A DNA stretch of 64,000 nucleotides from Klebsiella aerogenes KCTC 2190 (GTDB taxonomy: Bacteria; Pseudomonadota; Gammaproteobacteria; Enterobacterales; Enterobacteriaceae), in the NCBI RefSeq assembly GCF_000215745.1, contig NC_015663.1, positions 1,798,001 to 1,862,000 of the forward strand, written 5' to 3'. Below are positions 25,888 to 37,140 of the stretch, one piece after another. Under the pieces are notes generated by a model. The model was not told the origin of the DNA and made no database searches. It saw nothing but the letters and a program-made list of their open reading frames with translations. Made by a program: the position numbers and the translations under genes. Every line of letters begins with the position of its first letter. The stretch's first letter is position 1.

Positions 25888-26979
25888 ATGAAAAAATTTA
25901 TCTGGCTAGCTCTGTTCCTGTTTACTGAGTTTAGCTGGGGGTGTGGCGGGGCAAATTACGGTGATATATCCATGACTAATTTACCTGAGAAGATTTTAGT
26001 TAGTGCCGGGAATTACTCAGCCGGAACAGTATTATATGACTCAGGAAAAATAACTCATTCGTCAACCGCTCTAACTAATTGTGAAGGAAATATCTACGCT
26101 CTCTTTCAGTGGGCCTCAAATAATGCAGGTAGTTTACTCGGGGATAATATCTATACCACCTCGTTACAAGGCGTTGGATTGAGAGTCAAAGTCTGGCTAA
26201 ACATTACCGGGGAATATGACGGCGATAGTGGTGATTTCAGTAGTGACTATCAGACGCATTTTATTGGTGATGCTAATTACTATCTTGGTAAACCTTCCGG
26301 GCTACTGGATTATTATGCTTCAACCAGTTATTCACCCGCTTACCAGCTGCAGTTAGTGGCGACAGGCGGTCCAATAGCGACAAATAGTAAACTGTCTTTG
26401 ACCGATCCGATCGCTACGGTTTCTGCGAAAGATAGCACAGGCACTATCGTGATTTCGCAACTGCATATTAGCGGCACCACCACGATTCAACTGACCCCGA
26501 TGGGCTGTGTAACCAATAGCTCGGGGCTGAACTTCGAGATGGGTACGGTCAGCGCTTCGGCGTTTAATTCAGCGACGAAAGTGGGCTCAGCTCGGCAGTC
26601 GGTCACGCTCTCCTGCGAACCGGGCACTAACGTCTCGATGCGGGTGACGGCGGCACAAGCGGGCGGTGATAATCCTGATAACACGGTGATGGCGCTGACA
26701 GCAGATAGCAATGTCGCCACCGGTGTTGGCGTCCAGCTCAATCTGAATGGCGAGGCGCTACCGTTGAATACGGATATCAGTTTGTATTCTTCAAGCCGCA
26801 CGACGGTGACCAATAGCGACGCGGATGCCGGTTATACCGTCTTTACCAACCCTGATAGCCCCGGCGGTGCTACCGCTTTGCAGACATTATCGTTTTCCGC
26901 CAACTATTATAAGACGGGGGCTGAGGTGACGGCGGGGCCGGCAAATGCGAGCGGGGTGATAACCTTTACCTATAACTAA
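25888..26979 (+). CDS. Two-domain fimbrial tip adhesin
   Basis: A 363-residue protein with signal peptide MKKFIWLALFLFTEFSWG, an N-terminal lectin-type domain (about 19-200) starting CGGANYGDIS and a C-terminal pilin domain (about 205-363; MGCVTNSSGLNFEMGTVSAS, ...GVITFTYN). This length and layout, as the last gene of the operon, fit a receptor-binding tip adhesin. The AGGAGG ribosome-binding site is strong. The receptor cannot be predicted. The pilin domain is noticeably more GC-rich than the lectin domain, suggesting different histories. Confidence 0.8.
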   Translation: MKKFIWLALFLFTEFSWGCGGANYGDISMTNLPEKILVSAGNYSAGTVLYDSGKITHSSTALTNCEGNIYALFQWASNNAGSLLGDNIYTTSLQGVGLRVKVWLNITGEYDGDSGDFSSDYQTHFIGDANYYLGKPSGLLDYYASTSYSPAYQLQLVATGGPIATNSKLSLTDPIATVSAKDSTGTIVISQLHISGTTTIQLTPMGCVTNSSGLNFEMGTVSASAFNSATKVGSARQSVTLSCEPGTNVSMRVTAAQAGGDNPDNTVMALTADSNVATGVGVQLNLNGEALPLNTDISLYSSSRTTVTNSDADAGYTVFTNPDSPGGATALQTLSFSANYYKTGAEVTAGPANASGVITFTYN

Positions 26980-26983
26980 AACA

Positions 26984-27014
26984 CAGCCTCTTCCTCAAGG
27001 CGAGGAAGAGGCTG
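26984..27014. terminator. Terminator between fimbrial operon and actP
   Basis: A 13-bp stem CAGCCTCTTCCTC/GAGGAAGAGGCTG with loop AAGGC lies between the convergent fimbrial adhesin and actP. It can serve both. Confidence 0.75.
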
Positions 27015-27020
27015 ATACAC

Positions 27021-28981
<1,961 letters not shown>

Positions 28982-29125
28982 CTTCGCGTCTCCAGAGGTA
29001 ACCCTTATGTCATCCATCGGCTATCCGTCGGCAACAGTGACTCGCCCGACGCTATTGCGTCGAGTCGTCGCTGATTTACCGCTTTCCTGCTGAATAGAAT
29101 CCTTGGGGGGAGTTTATGTTTTTAA

Positions 29126-29149
29126 CCTCTCCCTCCTAAGAGGGAGAGG
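29126..29149. repeat. Short palindromic repeat between acs and yjcH
   Basis: CCTCTCCCTC/GAGGGAGAGG forms a perfect 10-bp stem with loop CTAA, followed by GGGTAGGG. This CTCTCCC palindrome looks like a dispersed intergenic repeat and may tune processing between acs and yjcH. Confidence 0.5.
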
Positions 29150-29169
29150 GGGTAGGGAATAGGTTAAGG

Positions 29170-31128
29170 TTATGACGGCATCGCAATGGCCTGCTTCTCT
29201 TCGAGCAGTTTGTCCACTACGCCCGGATCGGCCAGCGTCGAGGTATCCCCGAGATTACTGGTATCGCCAGCGGCAATCTTACGCAGAATACGGCGCATGA
29301 TTTTGCCGGAGCGGGTTTTCGGCAACGAGTCGGTCCAGTGCAGTACATCCGGCGTCGCCAGCGGGCCAATCTCTTTGCGTACCCAGTTACGTACTTCGGC
29401 ATACAGCTCCGGTGTCGGCTCTTCGCCGTGATTCAGCGTCACGTAAGCGTAGATGGCCTGGCCTTTGATGTTATGCGGAATACCGACCACCGCCGCTTCG
29501 GCGATTTTCGGATGTGAAACCAGCGCGGATTCAATTTCCGCGGTGCCCAGACGGTGGCCGGAGACGTTCAGTACGTCATCGACGCGACCGGTGATCCAGT
29601 AGTAACCATCTTCGTCGCGACGGGCGCCGTCGCCGCTAAAATACATATTTTTAAAGGTCGAGAAATAGGTCTGCTCGAAGCGTTCATGATCGCCAAACAG
29701 GGTACGCGCCTGACCAGGCCAGGAGTCGGCGATCGCCAGATTGCCCTCGGTCGCGCCTTCCAGCGGCGTCCCTTCGTTGTCCACCAGTACCGGCTGGACG
29801 CCGAAGAACGGACGCGTGGCGGAACCGGCCTTCAGTTCGGTGGCGCCCGGCAGCGGGGTGATCATGAAGCCGCCGGTTTCGGTCTGCCACCAGGTGTCCA
29901 TCACCGGGCATTTTTCGTTGCCGATCTTCTTCCAGTACCACTCCCAGGCTTCCGGGTTAATCGGCTCGCCGACCGAGCCGAGGATGCGCAGTGAGGAACG
30001 ATCGGTACCTTCGATAGCTTTGTCGCCCTCCGCCATCAGCGCGCGGATCGCCGTCGGCGCGGTGTACAGAATATTGACCTGATGTTTATCCACTACCTGG
30101 CACATGCGCGCCGGGGTCGGCCAGTTTGGCACGCCTTCAAACATCAGCGTGGTGGCGCCGCAGGCCAGCGGGCCGTACAGCAGGTAGCTGTGACCGGTGA
30201 CCCAGCCCACATCGGCGGTGCACCAGTAGATATCGCCCGGATGATAATCAAAGACGTATTTGAAGGTAGTCGCCGCATACACCAGGTAGCCGCCGGTAGT
30301 GTGCAGCACGCCTTTCGGCTTGCCGGTCGAGCCGGAGGTATAGAGGATGAACAGCGGGTCTTCGGCGTTCATTTCCACCGCTTCATGTTGGTCATCCGCT
30401 TTTTCAATCAGATCGCTCCACCACAGGTCACGACCTTCCTGCCAGTCGATTTTGCCGCCGGTGCGTTTGAGTACCACTACGTGCTCGATGCTGGTGACGT
30501 GCGGGTTTTTCAGCGCATCATCGACGTTTTTCTTCAGCGGGATGGCGCGACCGGCGCGTAACCCCTCGTCAGAGGTGATCACCAGGCGAGCGCTGGAGTC
30601 GATAATGCGTCCGGCAACCGCTTCCGGCGAAAAGCCGCCGAAGATAACCGAATGGATAGCGCCGATGCGCGCGCAGGCCAGCATGGCCACGGCGGCTTCC
30701 GGCACCATCGGCATATAGATTGCAACGACATCGCCTTTTTTAATGCCCAGATCGAGCAATACGTTGGCAAAACGGCAAACATCGCGATGAAGCTGGCGAT
30801 AAGTGATATTTTTGCTCTGGCTGGCGTCGTCGCCTTCCCAGATGATAGCGGTCTGGTCGCCGCGCTCGTGCAGATGACGGTCGAGACAGTTGGCCGCGAG
30901 GTTCAGGGTGCCATCTTCATACCATTTGATGGAGATGTTTCCCGGCGCGAAAGAGGTATTTTTCACCTGTGTGTAAGGTTTGATCCAATCGAGGATTTTA
31001 CCCTGCTCGCCCCAGAAGGCATCGGGGTTGGTGATGGATTGTTGGTAGTTCACCTGGTACTGTTGCGGATTCATCAGGCAATGTTCCGCAATCTCTGCGG
31101 GAATAGGGTGTTTATGTATTTGGCTCAT
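29170..31128 (-). CDS. acs: Acetyl-coenzyme A synthetase
   Basis: Acs activates acetate to acetyl-CoA through acetyl-AMP, for scavenging low acetate. The 652 residues match the family, with the AMP-binding P-loop [11 protein letters not shown], the substrate-pocket WWQTETGG block and the C-terminal lysine in [15 protein letters not shown] that is acetylated to inactivate the enzyme. First gene of acs-yjcH-actP. In E. coli the operon is CRP-activated, but I cannot define a clear site in the 414-bp upstream region. Confidence 0.98.
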   Translation of the reverse strand: MSQIHKHPIPAEIAEHCLMNPQQYQVNYQQSITNPDAFWGEQGKILDWIKPYTQVKNTSFAPGNISIKWYEDGTLNLAANCLDRHLHERGDQTAIIWEGDDASQSKNITYRQLHRDVCRFANVLLDLGIKKGDVVAIYMPMVPEAAVAMLACARIGAIHSVIFGGFSPEAVAGRIIDSSARLVITSDEGLRAGRAIPLKKNVDDALKNPHVTSIEHVVVLKRTGGKIDWQEGRDLWWSDLIEKADDQHEAVEMNAEDPLFILYTSGSTGKPKGVLHTTGGYLVYAATTFKYVFDYHPGDIYWCTADVGWVTGHSYLLYGPLACGATTLMFEGVPNWPTPARMCQVVDKHQVNILYTAPTAIRALMAEGDKAIEGTDRSSLRILGSVGEPINPEAWEWYWKKIGNEKCPVMDTWWQTETGGFMITPLPGATELKAGSATRPFFGVQPVLVDNEGTPLEGATEGNLAIADSWPGQARTLFGDHERFEQTYFSTFKNMYFSGDGARRDEDGYYWITGRVDDVLNVSGHRLGTAEIESALVSHPKIAEAAVVGIPHNIKGQAIYAYVTLNHGEEPTPELYAEVRNWVRKEIGPLATPDVLHWTDSLPKTRSGKIMRRILRKIAAGDTSNLGDTSTLADPGVVDKLLEEKQAIAMPS

Positions 31129-31542
31129 GGCTTTTTTTCTCCTTTAACTTGTTAAATATATGTCAAATAACCGTTAAGAATAGGGGCTTTATGAGCTTTG
31201 TTTACTATTTGGGGGGCAGATCACGCATTGATTAAACTGAATGAAATTCAACCAAATGAAACTTTGAAGTGAAATAATTCATTTGCTGTATTTATAGAAA
31301 CTGAATGTGTTAAATATTTTTTATAACAAATACTTATGCAATGTAATGCGCTGAAATGAGCGGATTTATGCAGAAAACCAGAGGAAAGCGCTGTTCTTAA
31401 AGGCTTGCGCAGCATGCCGTGCAAATGATACTGATATTGCGCGTTAAATAACCCCATAAAGCAACGCAACACAATTCATACCCCTTTCAGTGGGTGCCAT
31501 TACCTCCCGGAATGGCGCCTTTCATTGAGGAAGTCAGTAGTG
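31129..31542. other. acs-gltP intergenic region, nrf operon absent
   Basis: A 414-bp AT-rich divergent promoter region. E. coli carries nrfABCDEFG here between acs and gltP; no trace of it is visible. No open frame or clear operator was found. Confidence 0.7.
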
Positions 31543-32853
31543 ATGAAAAAAACAAAAGTCAGCCTGGCCTGGCAGATTTTGCTAGCCCTGGTGCTTGGCA
31601 TACTTCTGGGCAGCTACCTGCATTACCACGCCGAAAGCCGTGATTGGTTAATCTCTAACCTCCTGACCCCGGCAGGCGATATCTTTATCCACCTGATCAA
31701 AATGATTGTCGTCCCGATTGTCATCTCGACGCTGGTGGTGGGCATTGCGGGTGTAGGCGACGCCAAGCAACTGGGCCGCATCGGCGCTAAGACCATCATC
31801 TATTTTGAAGTGATCACCACGGTGGCGATTGTGCTGGGGATCACCCTGGCGAACGTCTTCCAACCGGGCAGCGGCATTGATATGTCGCAGCTGGCGGCGG
31901 TCGATATCTCGAAATATCAGAACACCACCGCAGAGGTGCAGAGCCACGCTCATGGCCTGATGGGGACTATCCTGTCGCTGGTGCCGACCAATATCGTCGC
32001 CTCGATGGCGAAAGGCGATATGCTGCCGATTATCTTCTTCTCGGTGCTGTTCGGTCTGGGCCTCTCTTCATTGCCGGCGACCCATCGCGAACCGCTGGTC
32101 ACCGTTTTCCGTTCTATCTCTGAAACCATGTTCAAAGTGACGCACATGGTAATGCGCTATGCGCCGGTCGGGGTCTTTGCCCTGATCTCGGTGACCGTCG
32201 CCACCTTCGGCTTCGCTTCGCTGTGGCCGCTGGCTAAGCTGGTTATCCTGGTTTACTTCGCGATTCTGTTCTTCGCGCTGGTGGTGCTGGGTATCGTGGC
32301 GCGGGTATGTGGGCTGAGCATCTGGATCCTGATTCGTATCCTTAAAGATGAGCTGATTCTGGCTTATTCCACGGCGAGCTCCGAGAGCGTGCTGCCGCGT
32401 ATCATTGAGAAAATGGAAGCCTACGGCGCGCCGGCCTCAATCACCAGCTTCGTGGTGCCGACCGGCTACTCCTTTAACCTCGATGGTTCGACGCTATATC
32501 AGAGCATCGCGGCGATCTTCATCGCCCAACTGTACGGTATCGACCTCTCCCTGTGGCAGGAAATCACTCTCGTGCTGACGCTGATGGTGACCTCGAAAGG
32601 CATCGCGGGTGTACCGGGCGTCTCCTTCGTGGTGCTGCTGGCGACCCTGGGTAGCGTGGGGATCCCGCTGGAAGGGCTGGCGTTTATTGCCGGCGTCGAC
32701 CGTATCCTCGATATGGCGCGTACCGCGCTGAACGTGGTCGGCAACGCGCTGGCGGTGCTGGTTATCGCCAAGTGGGAACATAAGTTTGATCGCAAGAAAG
32801 CGCTGGCGTATGAACGCGAAGTGCTGGGCAAGTTTGATAAAACCGCCCAATAA
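31543..32853 (+). CDS. gltP: Glutamate/aspartate:proton symporter
   Basis: GltP imports glutamate and aspartate with protons (DAACS/EAAT family). The start MKKTKVSLAWQ gives 436 residues, close to the E. coli protein, and has GAGGAAG upstream; six more codons are possible from 31525. Family motifs include the serine-rich reentrant loop AYSTASSESVLP, GYSFNLDGSTLY and the C-terminal VDRILDMARTALNVVGNA. The last turn is followed by a strong terminator that also covers the end of yjcO. Confidence 0.97.
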   Translation: MKKTKVSLAWQILLALVLGILLGSYLHYHAESRDWLISNLLTPAGDIFIHLIKMIVVPIVISTLVVGIAGVGDAKQLGRIGAKTIIYFEVITTVAIVLGITLANVFQPGSGIDMSQLAAVDISKYQNTTAEVQSHAHGLMGTILSLVPTNIVASMAKGDMLPIIFFSVLFGLGLSSLPATHREPLVTVFRSISETMFKVTHMVMRYAPVGVFALISVTVATFGFASLWPLAKLVILVYFAILFFALVVLGIVARVCGLSIWILIRILKDELILAYSTASSESVLPRIIEKMEAYGAPASITSFVVPTGYSFNLDGSTLYQSIAAIFIAQLYGIDLSLWQEITLVLTLMVTSKGIAGVPGVSFVVLLATLGSVGIPLEGLAFIAGVDRILDMARTALNVVGNALAVLVIAKWEHKFDRKKALAYEREVLGKFDKTAQ

Positions 32854-32862
32854 GATGTCAGA

Positions 32863-32890
32863 GCCCGGCCATTCGCGCCGGGCTTTTTTT
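32863..32890 (+). terminator. Intrinsic terminator after gltP
   Basis: A 7-bp stem GCCCGGC/GCCGGGC followed by seven T, overlapping the yjcO stop codon by two bases. Confidence 0.9.
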
Positions 32891-33572
32891 AGCCTTTGGT
32901 TATCCTGTCGAACTCTTCACATCCGGTATCAAACCCCTCCTGACAGCTGACGTTAAGCCAGTGCAGCGCTTTTTGCGGGTTTGGTTCGATAAAACCTTTC
33001 TCTCCCTGCTGGAACATCATCCCTGCCCAGTATTCGGCATAGCCGGTGCGTGAAAGCGCCGAGCTGCCTTTGAAGTATTGCGCGGCCTTGAGGTCATCTT
33101 CCGGCGGCAGCACGCCGCTGGCGTAGATAAGCCCCAGCAGCATCTGCGCATCGACGGCGGAGTCGCTCTCTTCATCTTTGGCCGCATCCTGCAGCAACCT
33201 GATGGCGTGCGCATAATCGGTAGGGCCTGCCTGCTGATTGACCAGTACGCGGGCGAGGATAATCTCGCCGGCCTTGCTGCCGGCCTGCACGGATTTTTCC
33301 GCTAGCTGTCGGGCCTGTTGATAGTCGGCCTGCTGCGGGTTACGGATTTTAAGCTGAGCCAGCAGCGCCATCGCGTCGCCATCGCCCTGCGCCGCCGCTT
33401 TCTGCGCCCAGTATTCAGCCTGTTGATAGTTGCCGGAGCTAACCCAGGTGTCCGCCAGATAAAACTGCGCGCGTGGGTCGCCAGCTTCGGCCTGCTGTTG
33501 GTATTGGCTGCCCGGATCCGCAGCGTCTGCGGCGAAGCTTGTCAGCGCCAGCAGTAAATAGAGGTATTTCAT
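32889..33572 (-). CDS. yjcO: YjcO, Sel1-repeat periplasmic protein
   Basis: A 227-residue exported protein with signal peptide MKYLYLLLALTSFAADA and Sel1/TPR-like repeats (AEAGDPRAQFYLAD, AAAQGDGDAMALLAQ, DAQMLLGLIYASG, YAEYWAGMMFQQG), ending in a Cys-containing block C-QEGFDTGCEEF. Such repeats mediate protein binding; the partner is unknown. The start at 33572 fits the signal peptide and E. coli length. A longer open frame upstream is only read-through of the palindromic repeats. Confidence 0.92.
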   Translation of the reverse strand: MKYLYLLLALTSFAADAADPGSQYQQQAEAGDPRAQFYLADTWVSSGNYQQAEYWAQKAAAQGDGDAMALLAQLKIRNPQQADYQQARQLAEKSVQAGSKAGEIILARVLVNQQAGPTDYAHAIRLLQDAAKDEESDSAVDAQMLLGLIYASGVLPPEDDLKAAQYFKGSSALSRTGYAEYWAGMMFQQGEKGFIEPNPQKALHWLNVSCQEGFDTGCEEFDRITKG

Positions 33573-33655
33573 TTTTTTATTATCAGTAAGGGAGACCCCC
33601 GCAGTATAAAGGGCGGCGGAAAAGAAGAAAATGGCGGGAATTAGCGGGGTGAATA

Positions 33656-33926
33656 CCCGGATAGCGGCGCATAGCGCCTTATCCGGGCTACGGTTCGGTA
33701 TTCGGTTGGTAGCCCCGGTAAGCGTAAGCGCCACCGGGGAGGGTTCCCGGATAGCGGCGCATAGCGCCTTATCCGGGCTACGGTTCGGTATTCGGTTGGT
33801 AGCCCCGTTAAGCGCAAGCGCCACCGGGGGAGGATTCCCGGATAGCGGCGCATAGCGCCTTATCCGGGCTACGGTTCGGTATTTGGTTGGTAGCCCCGGT
33901 AAGCGTAAGCGCCACCGGGGAAGGGC
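33656..33926. repeat. Three tandem ~90-bp BIME units between yjcO and fdhF
   Basis: Three near-identical units begin with CCCGGATAGCGGCGC at 33656, 33746 and 33837 (period 90-91 bp). Each combines two palindromic REP cores, one around GGCGCATAGCGCC and one around CCCCGGTAAGCGTAAGCGCC, separated by TACGGTTCGGTATTCGGT. They differ by only a few bases, so they are recent tandem copies. The longer frames across them are artefacts of the repeat. No gene lies in 33573-33953. Confidence 0.92.
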
Positions 33927-33953
33927 CCGGATATCGGGTAAGGCCGCCGAACC

Positions 33954-36101
33954 TTAACCCATCGCGCTTTCGCGCAGGCGGGCTTTTAGTTTGTTGTACT
34001 CCTCGATCACGTACTGCTCCGCCGCGCGCTGATCGGCAATCCGCTCAACGTTAACTGCGCAGTACTTGTACTCCGGCGTTTTGGTTATCGGGCTCAGGTT
34101 CTCCGACACCAGCTCGTTACAGGCGCCGATCCACCACTGGTAGGTCATGTACACCGCGCCTTTATTCGGCCGATCGCTGACCTGCGCGCGGGTGATGATG
34201 CGCCCCTTACGCGAATTGACCCACACCAGCGCTTCATCCTCGATGCCTAACCGTTCGGCGTCGGCGGTGTTGATTTGCGCATAGCCCGGTTCATCCGCCA
34301 GCGCTGCCAGCGCCGCGCAGTTGCCGGTCATCGAACGGCAGGAGTAGTGGCCGACCTCGCGCACCGTTGAGAGCACCATCGGATACTCGTCGGTGAGCTT
34401 ATCGATCGGCGCGACCCAGTCGCAGGTGAAGAACTGCGCCAGCCCGTTCGGGGTATCGAACTTCTCTTTAAACAGATACGACGTCCCCTGGTCGGCGTCG
34501 GACTCATCGCGGCATGGCCACATGACATAGCCGAGCTCGCCCATTTTCTCATAGGTGGCGCCGTAGAAGTCCGGGCACAGATGCCGCAACTCATCCCAGA
34601 TCTCCTGGGTGTTGTTGTAGTGCATCGGATAGCCCATCCGGGTGGCGATTTCGCTGATAATCTGCCAGTCGGTTTTCAGGTCCCACTTCGGCTCCACCGC
34701 TTTAAAGAAACGCTGGAAGCCGCGGTCCGCTGCGGTATACACGCCTTCGTGCTCGCCCCACGAGGTGGACGGCAGGATGACGTCGGCCGCGGCGGCGGTT
34801 TTGGTCATGAAAATATCCTGGACGATAACCAGTTCCAGCTGTTCAAACGCCTTGCGCACCGCGGAAAGCTCGGCATCGGTCTGCAGCGGATCCTCGCCCA
34901 TAATGTACGCCGCGCGGACTTCACCGTGTTCGGCGCGGTGCGGCAGCTCGCTGATGCGATAGCCGGTATGTTCCGGCAGGCTGTCGACGCCCCAGGCTCT
35001 GGCGAACTTCTCGCGGTTTTCCGGGAACTTAACGTACTGGTAGCCCGGATAGGTATCCGGCAGCGCGCCCATATCGCAGGCGCCCTGGACGTTGTTCTGC
35101 CCGCGTACCGGGTTGACGCCGACGCTCGGCTTGCCGAGGTTGCCGGTAAGGATCGCGAGGCTGGTCAGCGAGCGCACGGTCTCCACGCCCTGGTAGAACT
35201 GGGTGACGCCCATGCCCCACAGGATGGCGGCGGATTTGGCGCTGGCGTACATCCGGGCGCAGGCGCGGATCTCCTGAGCGCTGACGCCGGTTATCTCTTC
35301 CACCGACTCCGGCGTATAACCTTCGACGATTTTGCGATACTCCTCGAAGCCTTCGGAACGGCTGGCGACGAAGGATTTATCGTACAGATCCTCTTCAATA
35401 ATGACGTGGCCAATGGCGTTGAGCAGCGCGATATTCGAGCCGTTCTTCAGCGCGATGTGCATGTCGGCGATGCGCGCGGTTTCAATCTTGCGCGGGTCGC
35501 AGACGATGATTTTCGCCCCGTTGCGTTTGGCGTTAATGACGTGATTCGCCACGATAGGGTGGGAATCCGCCGGGTTGTAACCGAAGATAAACACCAGGTC
35601 GGTGTTATCAATCTCCGTGATGGCATTACTCATGGCGCCGTTACCGACCGACTGGTGCAGACCTGCAACCGAAGGGCCGTGTCAGACGCGAGCGCAGCAG
35701 TCGACGTTATTGGTGCCAATAACGGCGCGCGCGAATTTTTGCATCACGTAGTTGGTTTCATTACCGGTCCCGCGGGAGGAGCCGGTGGTCTGGATCGCGT
35801 CCGGGCCATATTTTTCTTTAATGGCGCCAAGGCGGGTGGCGACGTAATCGAGCGCCTCATCCCAGGAGACGGCTTCCAGTTTGCCGCCACGCTGGCGACG
35901 GATCATGGGGGTTTTGAGACGCGGGGTCAGGATCTGGGTATCGTTAATGAAGTCCCAGCCATAATAGCCTTTCAGACACAGGGTTCCCTGATTGGTTTTC
36001 CCCTGCGCCGCCTCAGCCCGGACGATTTTGCCGTTATCGACCACCAGGTTGATTTTGCAACCTGATGCGCAATACGGGCAAACCGTGACGACTTTTTTCA
36101 T
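33954..36101 (-). CDS. fdhF: Formate dehydrogenase H, selenocysteine-containing
   Basis: FdhF is the formate-oxidising subunit of formate hydrogenlyase (formate to CO2, electrons to hydrogenase 3). The 715-residue frame contains one in-frame TGA at 35684-35682, codon 140, read as selenocysteine in the context CCARV-U-HGPSVAG, exactly as in E. coli. The N-terminus has the [4Fe-4S] ligands CPYCASGC...C; the rest is a molybdopterin bis-guanine dinucleotide oxidoreductase (VNPVRGQNNVQG, PSTSWGEHEG). If the TGA were not read through, a 139-residue fragment would result. A SECIS hairpin and a sigma-54 promoter are present. Confidence 0.97.
35644..35684 (-). promoter_or_regulatory. SECIS element of fdhF
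   Basis: The mRNA directly after the UGA folds into a hairpin with stem GGTTGCAG/CTGCACC region at 35670-35654 and apical GGTCT, the SelB-binding loop known from E. coli fdhF. Confidence 0.85.
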
Positions 36102-36153
36102 CGGTTTTGCTCCAGTTAATCAATTAGCGCTGACGCGCAATCGACCGTCACTA

Positions 36154-36169
36154 TGCATCTTCTATGCCA
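36154..36169 (-). promoter_or_regulatory. Sigma-54 promoter of fdhF
   Basis: The minus strand reads TGGCATAGAAGATGCA: GG and GC dinucleotides separated by exactly ten bases, matching the -24/-12 consensus. Transcription would start near 36143, about 40 bases ahead of the start codon, as expected for an FhlA-controlled gene. Confidence 0.8.
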
Positions 36170-36238
36170 TGTTTTCATTGTGGGTATTGACGGATAGTAC
36201 GCGGCTTTTTTGGGCGAAATGCTGACGAAAAACAGGTC

Positions 36239-36256
36239 ATCGTCAGTTTTGACGTG
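36239..36256. promoter_or_regulatory. Possible FhlA upstream activating sequence
   Basis: CGTCAGTTTTGACG is an inverted repeat about 100 bases upstream of the predicted fdhF start point, the usual location for the FhlA enhancer. The match to the FhlA consensus is from memory. Confidence 0.4.
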
Positions 36257-36373
36257 ACGAAAAGCCAGGAGATGTGACGCCGATTATAAAAACGGCAGCG
36301 AAAAATGGATTTGTCGTCGCCCGCTTGCACAATCGACCAGACTGACACTATTCCCGCCAGGCAGAGGTAAACC

Positions 36374-37108
36374 ATGAAACCGGTCATTTTAGTGATTGAT
36401 GATGACGTCGCGATTTGCGAGCTGCTGAGCGACGTGCTCGGCGCCCACGCGTTTGAGGTGGTGGCCTGCCAGAACGGCGGCGAAGCGCTGGCGACGGTCG
36501 CCCGGCGCGCAGATATCGCGCTGGTGCTGCTGGATATGATCTTGCCGGATACCAATGGATTGCTGGTGTTACAACAGCTGCAGCGCACGCGGCCTGAGCT
36601 ACCGGTGATAATGCTTTCCGGGCTGGGAAGCGAATCGGATGTGGTGGTCGGGCTGGAAATGGGCGCCGACGATTACATCGCCAAACCGTTTAATGCGCGG
36701 GTAGTGGTGGCGCGCGTAAAGGCGGTGCTGCGGCGCAGCGGGGCGATCGGCGCGGAAAGCCTCGTGCCGGGCGGGGAGCATGGGCTGTTGTTTAACGGCT
36801 GGCGGCTGGATACCCGCCGCTGTGAGCTGTTTAATCCCCAACAGCAGAGCGTGGCGTTAACCCAGGGGGAGTATGGATTGTTGCTGGCGCTGGCGCAAAA
36901 CGCCCGCCGGGTTCTGAACCGTGAACAGCTGCTGGCGCTGACCCATAATGAGAGCATGGAGGTATTCGACCGCACGATCGATGTGCTGATCATGCGCCTG
37001 CGGCGTAAAGTTGAGGTCAATCCGCATCAGCCCACCTTGATTAAAACCCTGCGCGGGCTGGGCTACGTTTTCGCCGCTGACGTTATCCATAACGACAAAG
37101 CGGCGTAG
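36374..37108 (+). CDS. OmpR/PhoB-family response regulator
   Basis: A 244-residue response regulator: receiver domain (about 1-120) with acidic pocket D9-D11, phosphoacceptor D54 in LLDMILPDTNG and the lysine in DDYIAKPF, then a winged-helix effector domain (about 140-235; LTQGEYGLLLALAQN, DRTIDVLIMRLRRKVE, LIKTLRGLGYVF). It lies tail to tail with a sugar ABC transporter operon, and a hybrid sensor kinase lies at that operon's other end. It probably controls the transporter. I do not recognise a named orthologue. Confidence 0.9.
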   Translation: MKPVILVIDDDVAICELLSDVLGAHAFEVVACQNGGEALATVARRADIALVLLDMILPDTNGLLVLQQLQRTRPELPVIMLSGLGSESDVVVGLEMGADDYIAKPFNARVVVARVKAVLRRSGAIGAESLVPGGEHGLLFNGWRLDTRRCELFNPQQQSVALTQGEYGLLLALAQNARRVLNREQLLALTHNESMEVFDRTIDVLIMRLRRKVEVNPHQPTLIKTLRGLGYVFAADVIHNDKAA

Positions 37109-37135
37109 GGCGAAAAGAGACCCGGCGCCGCTTTG
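37096..37135. terminator. Inverted repeat between convergent genes
   Basis: CAAAGCGGCG at 37096-37105 and CGCCGCTTTG at 37126-37135 form a 10-bp stem with a 20-base loop across the end of the response-regulator gene and the gap to the binding-protein gene. There is no T run, so it is a weak candidate. Confidence 0.35.
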
Positions 37136-37140
37136 CCGCG

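Noticed and set aside
33573..33824. N-terminal extension of yjcO through the BIME repeats
   Set aside because: The extra 84 codons are a repeat artefact (duplicated NGATNRIPNRSPDKALCAAI) and would bury the signal peptide.
35682..35684. In-frame stop that splits fdhF into two pieces
   Set aside because: It is the selenocysteine UGA: codon 140, correct context and a SECIS hairpin directly after it.
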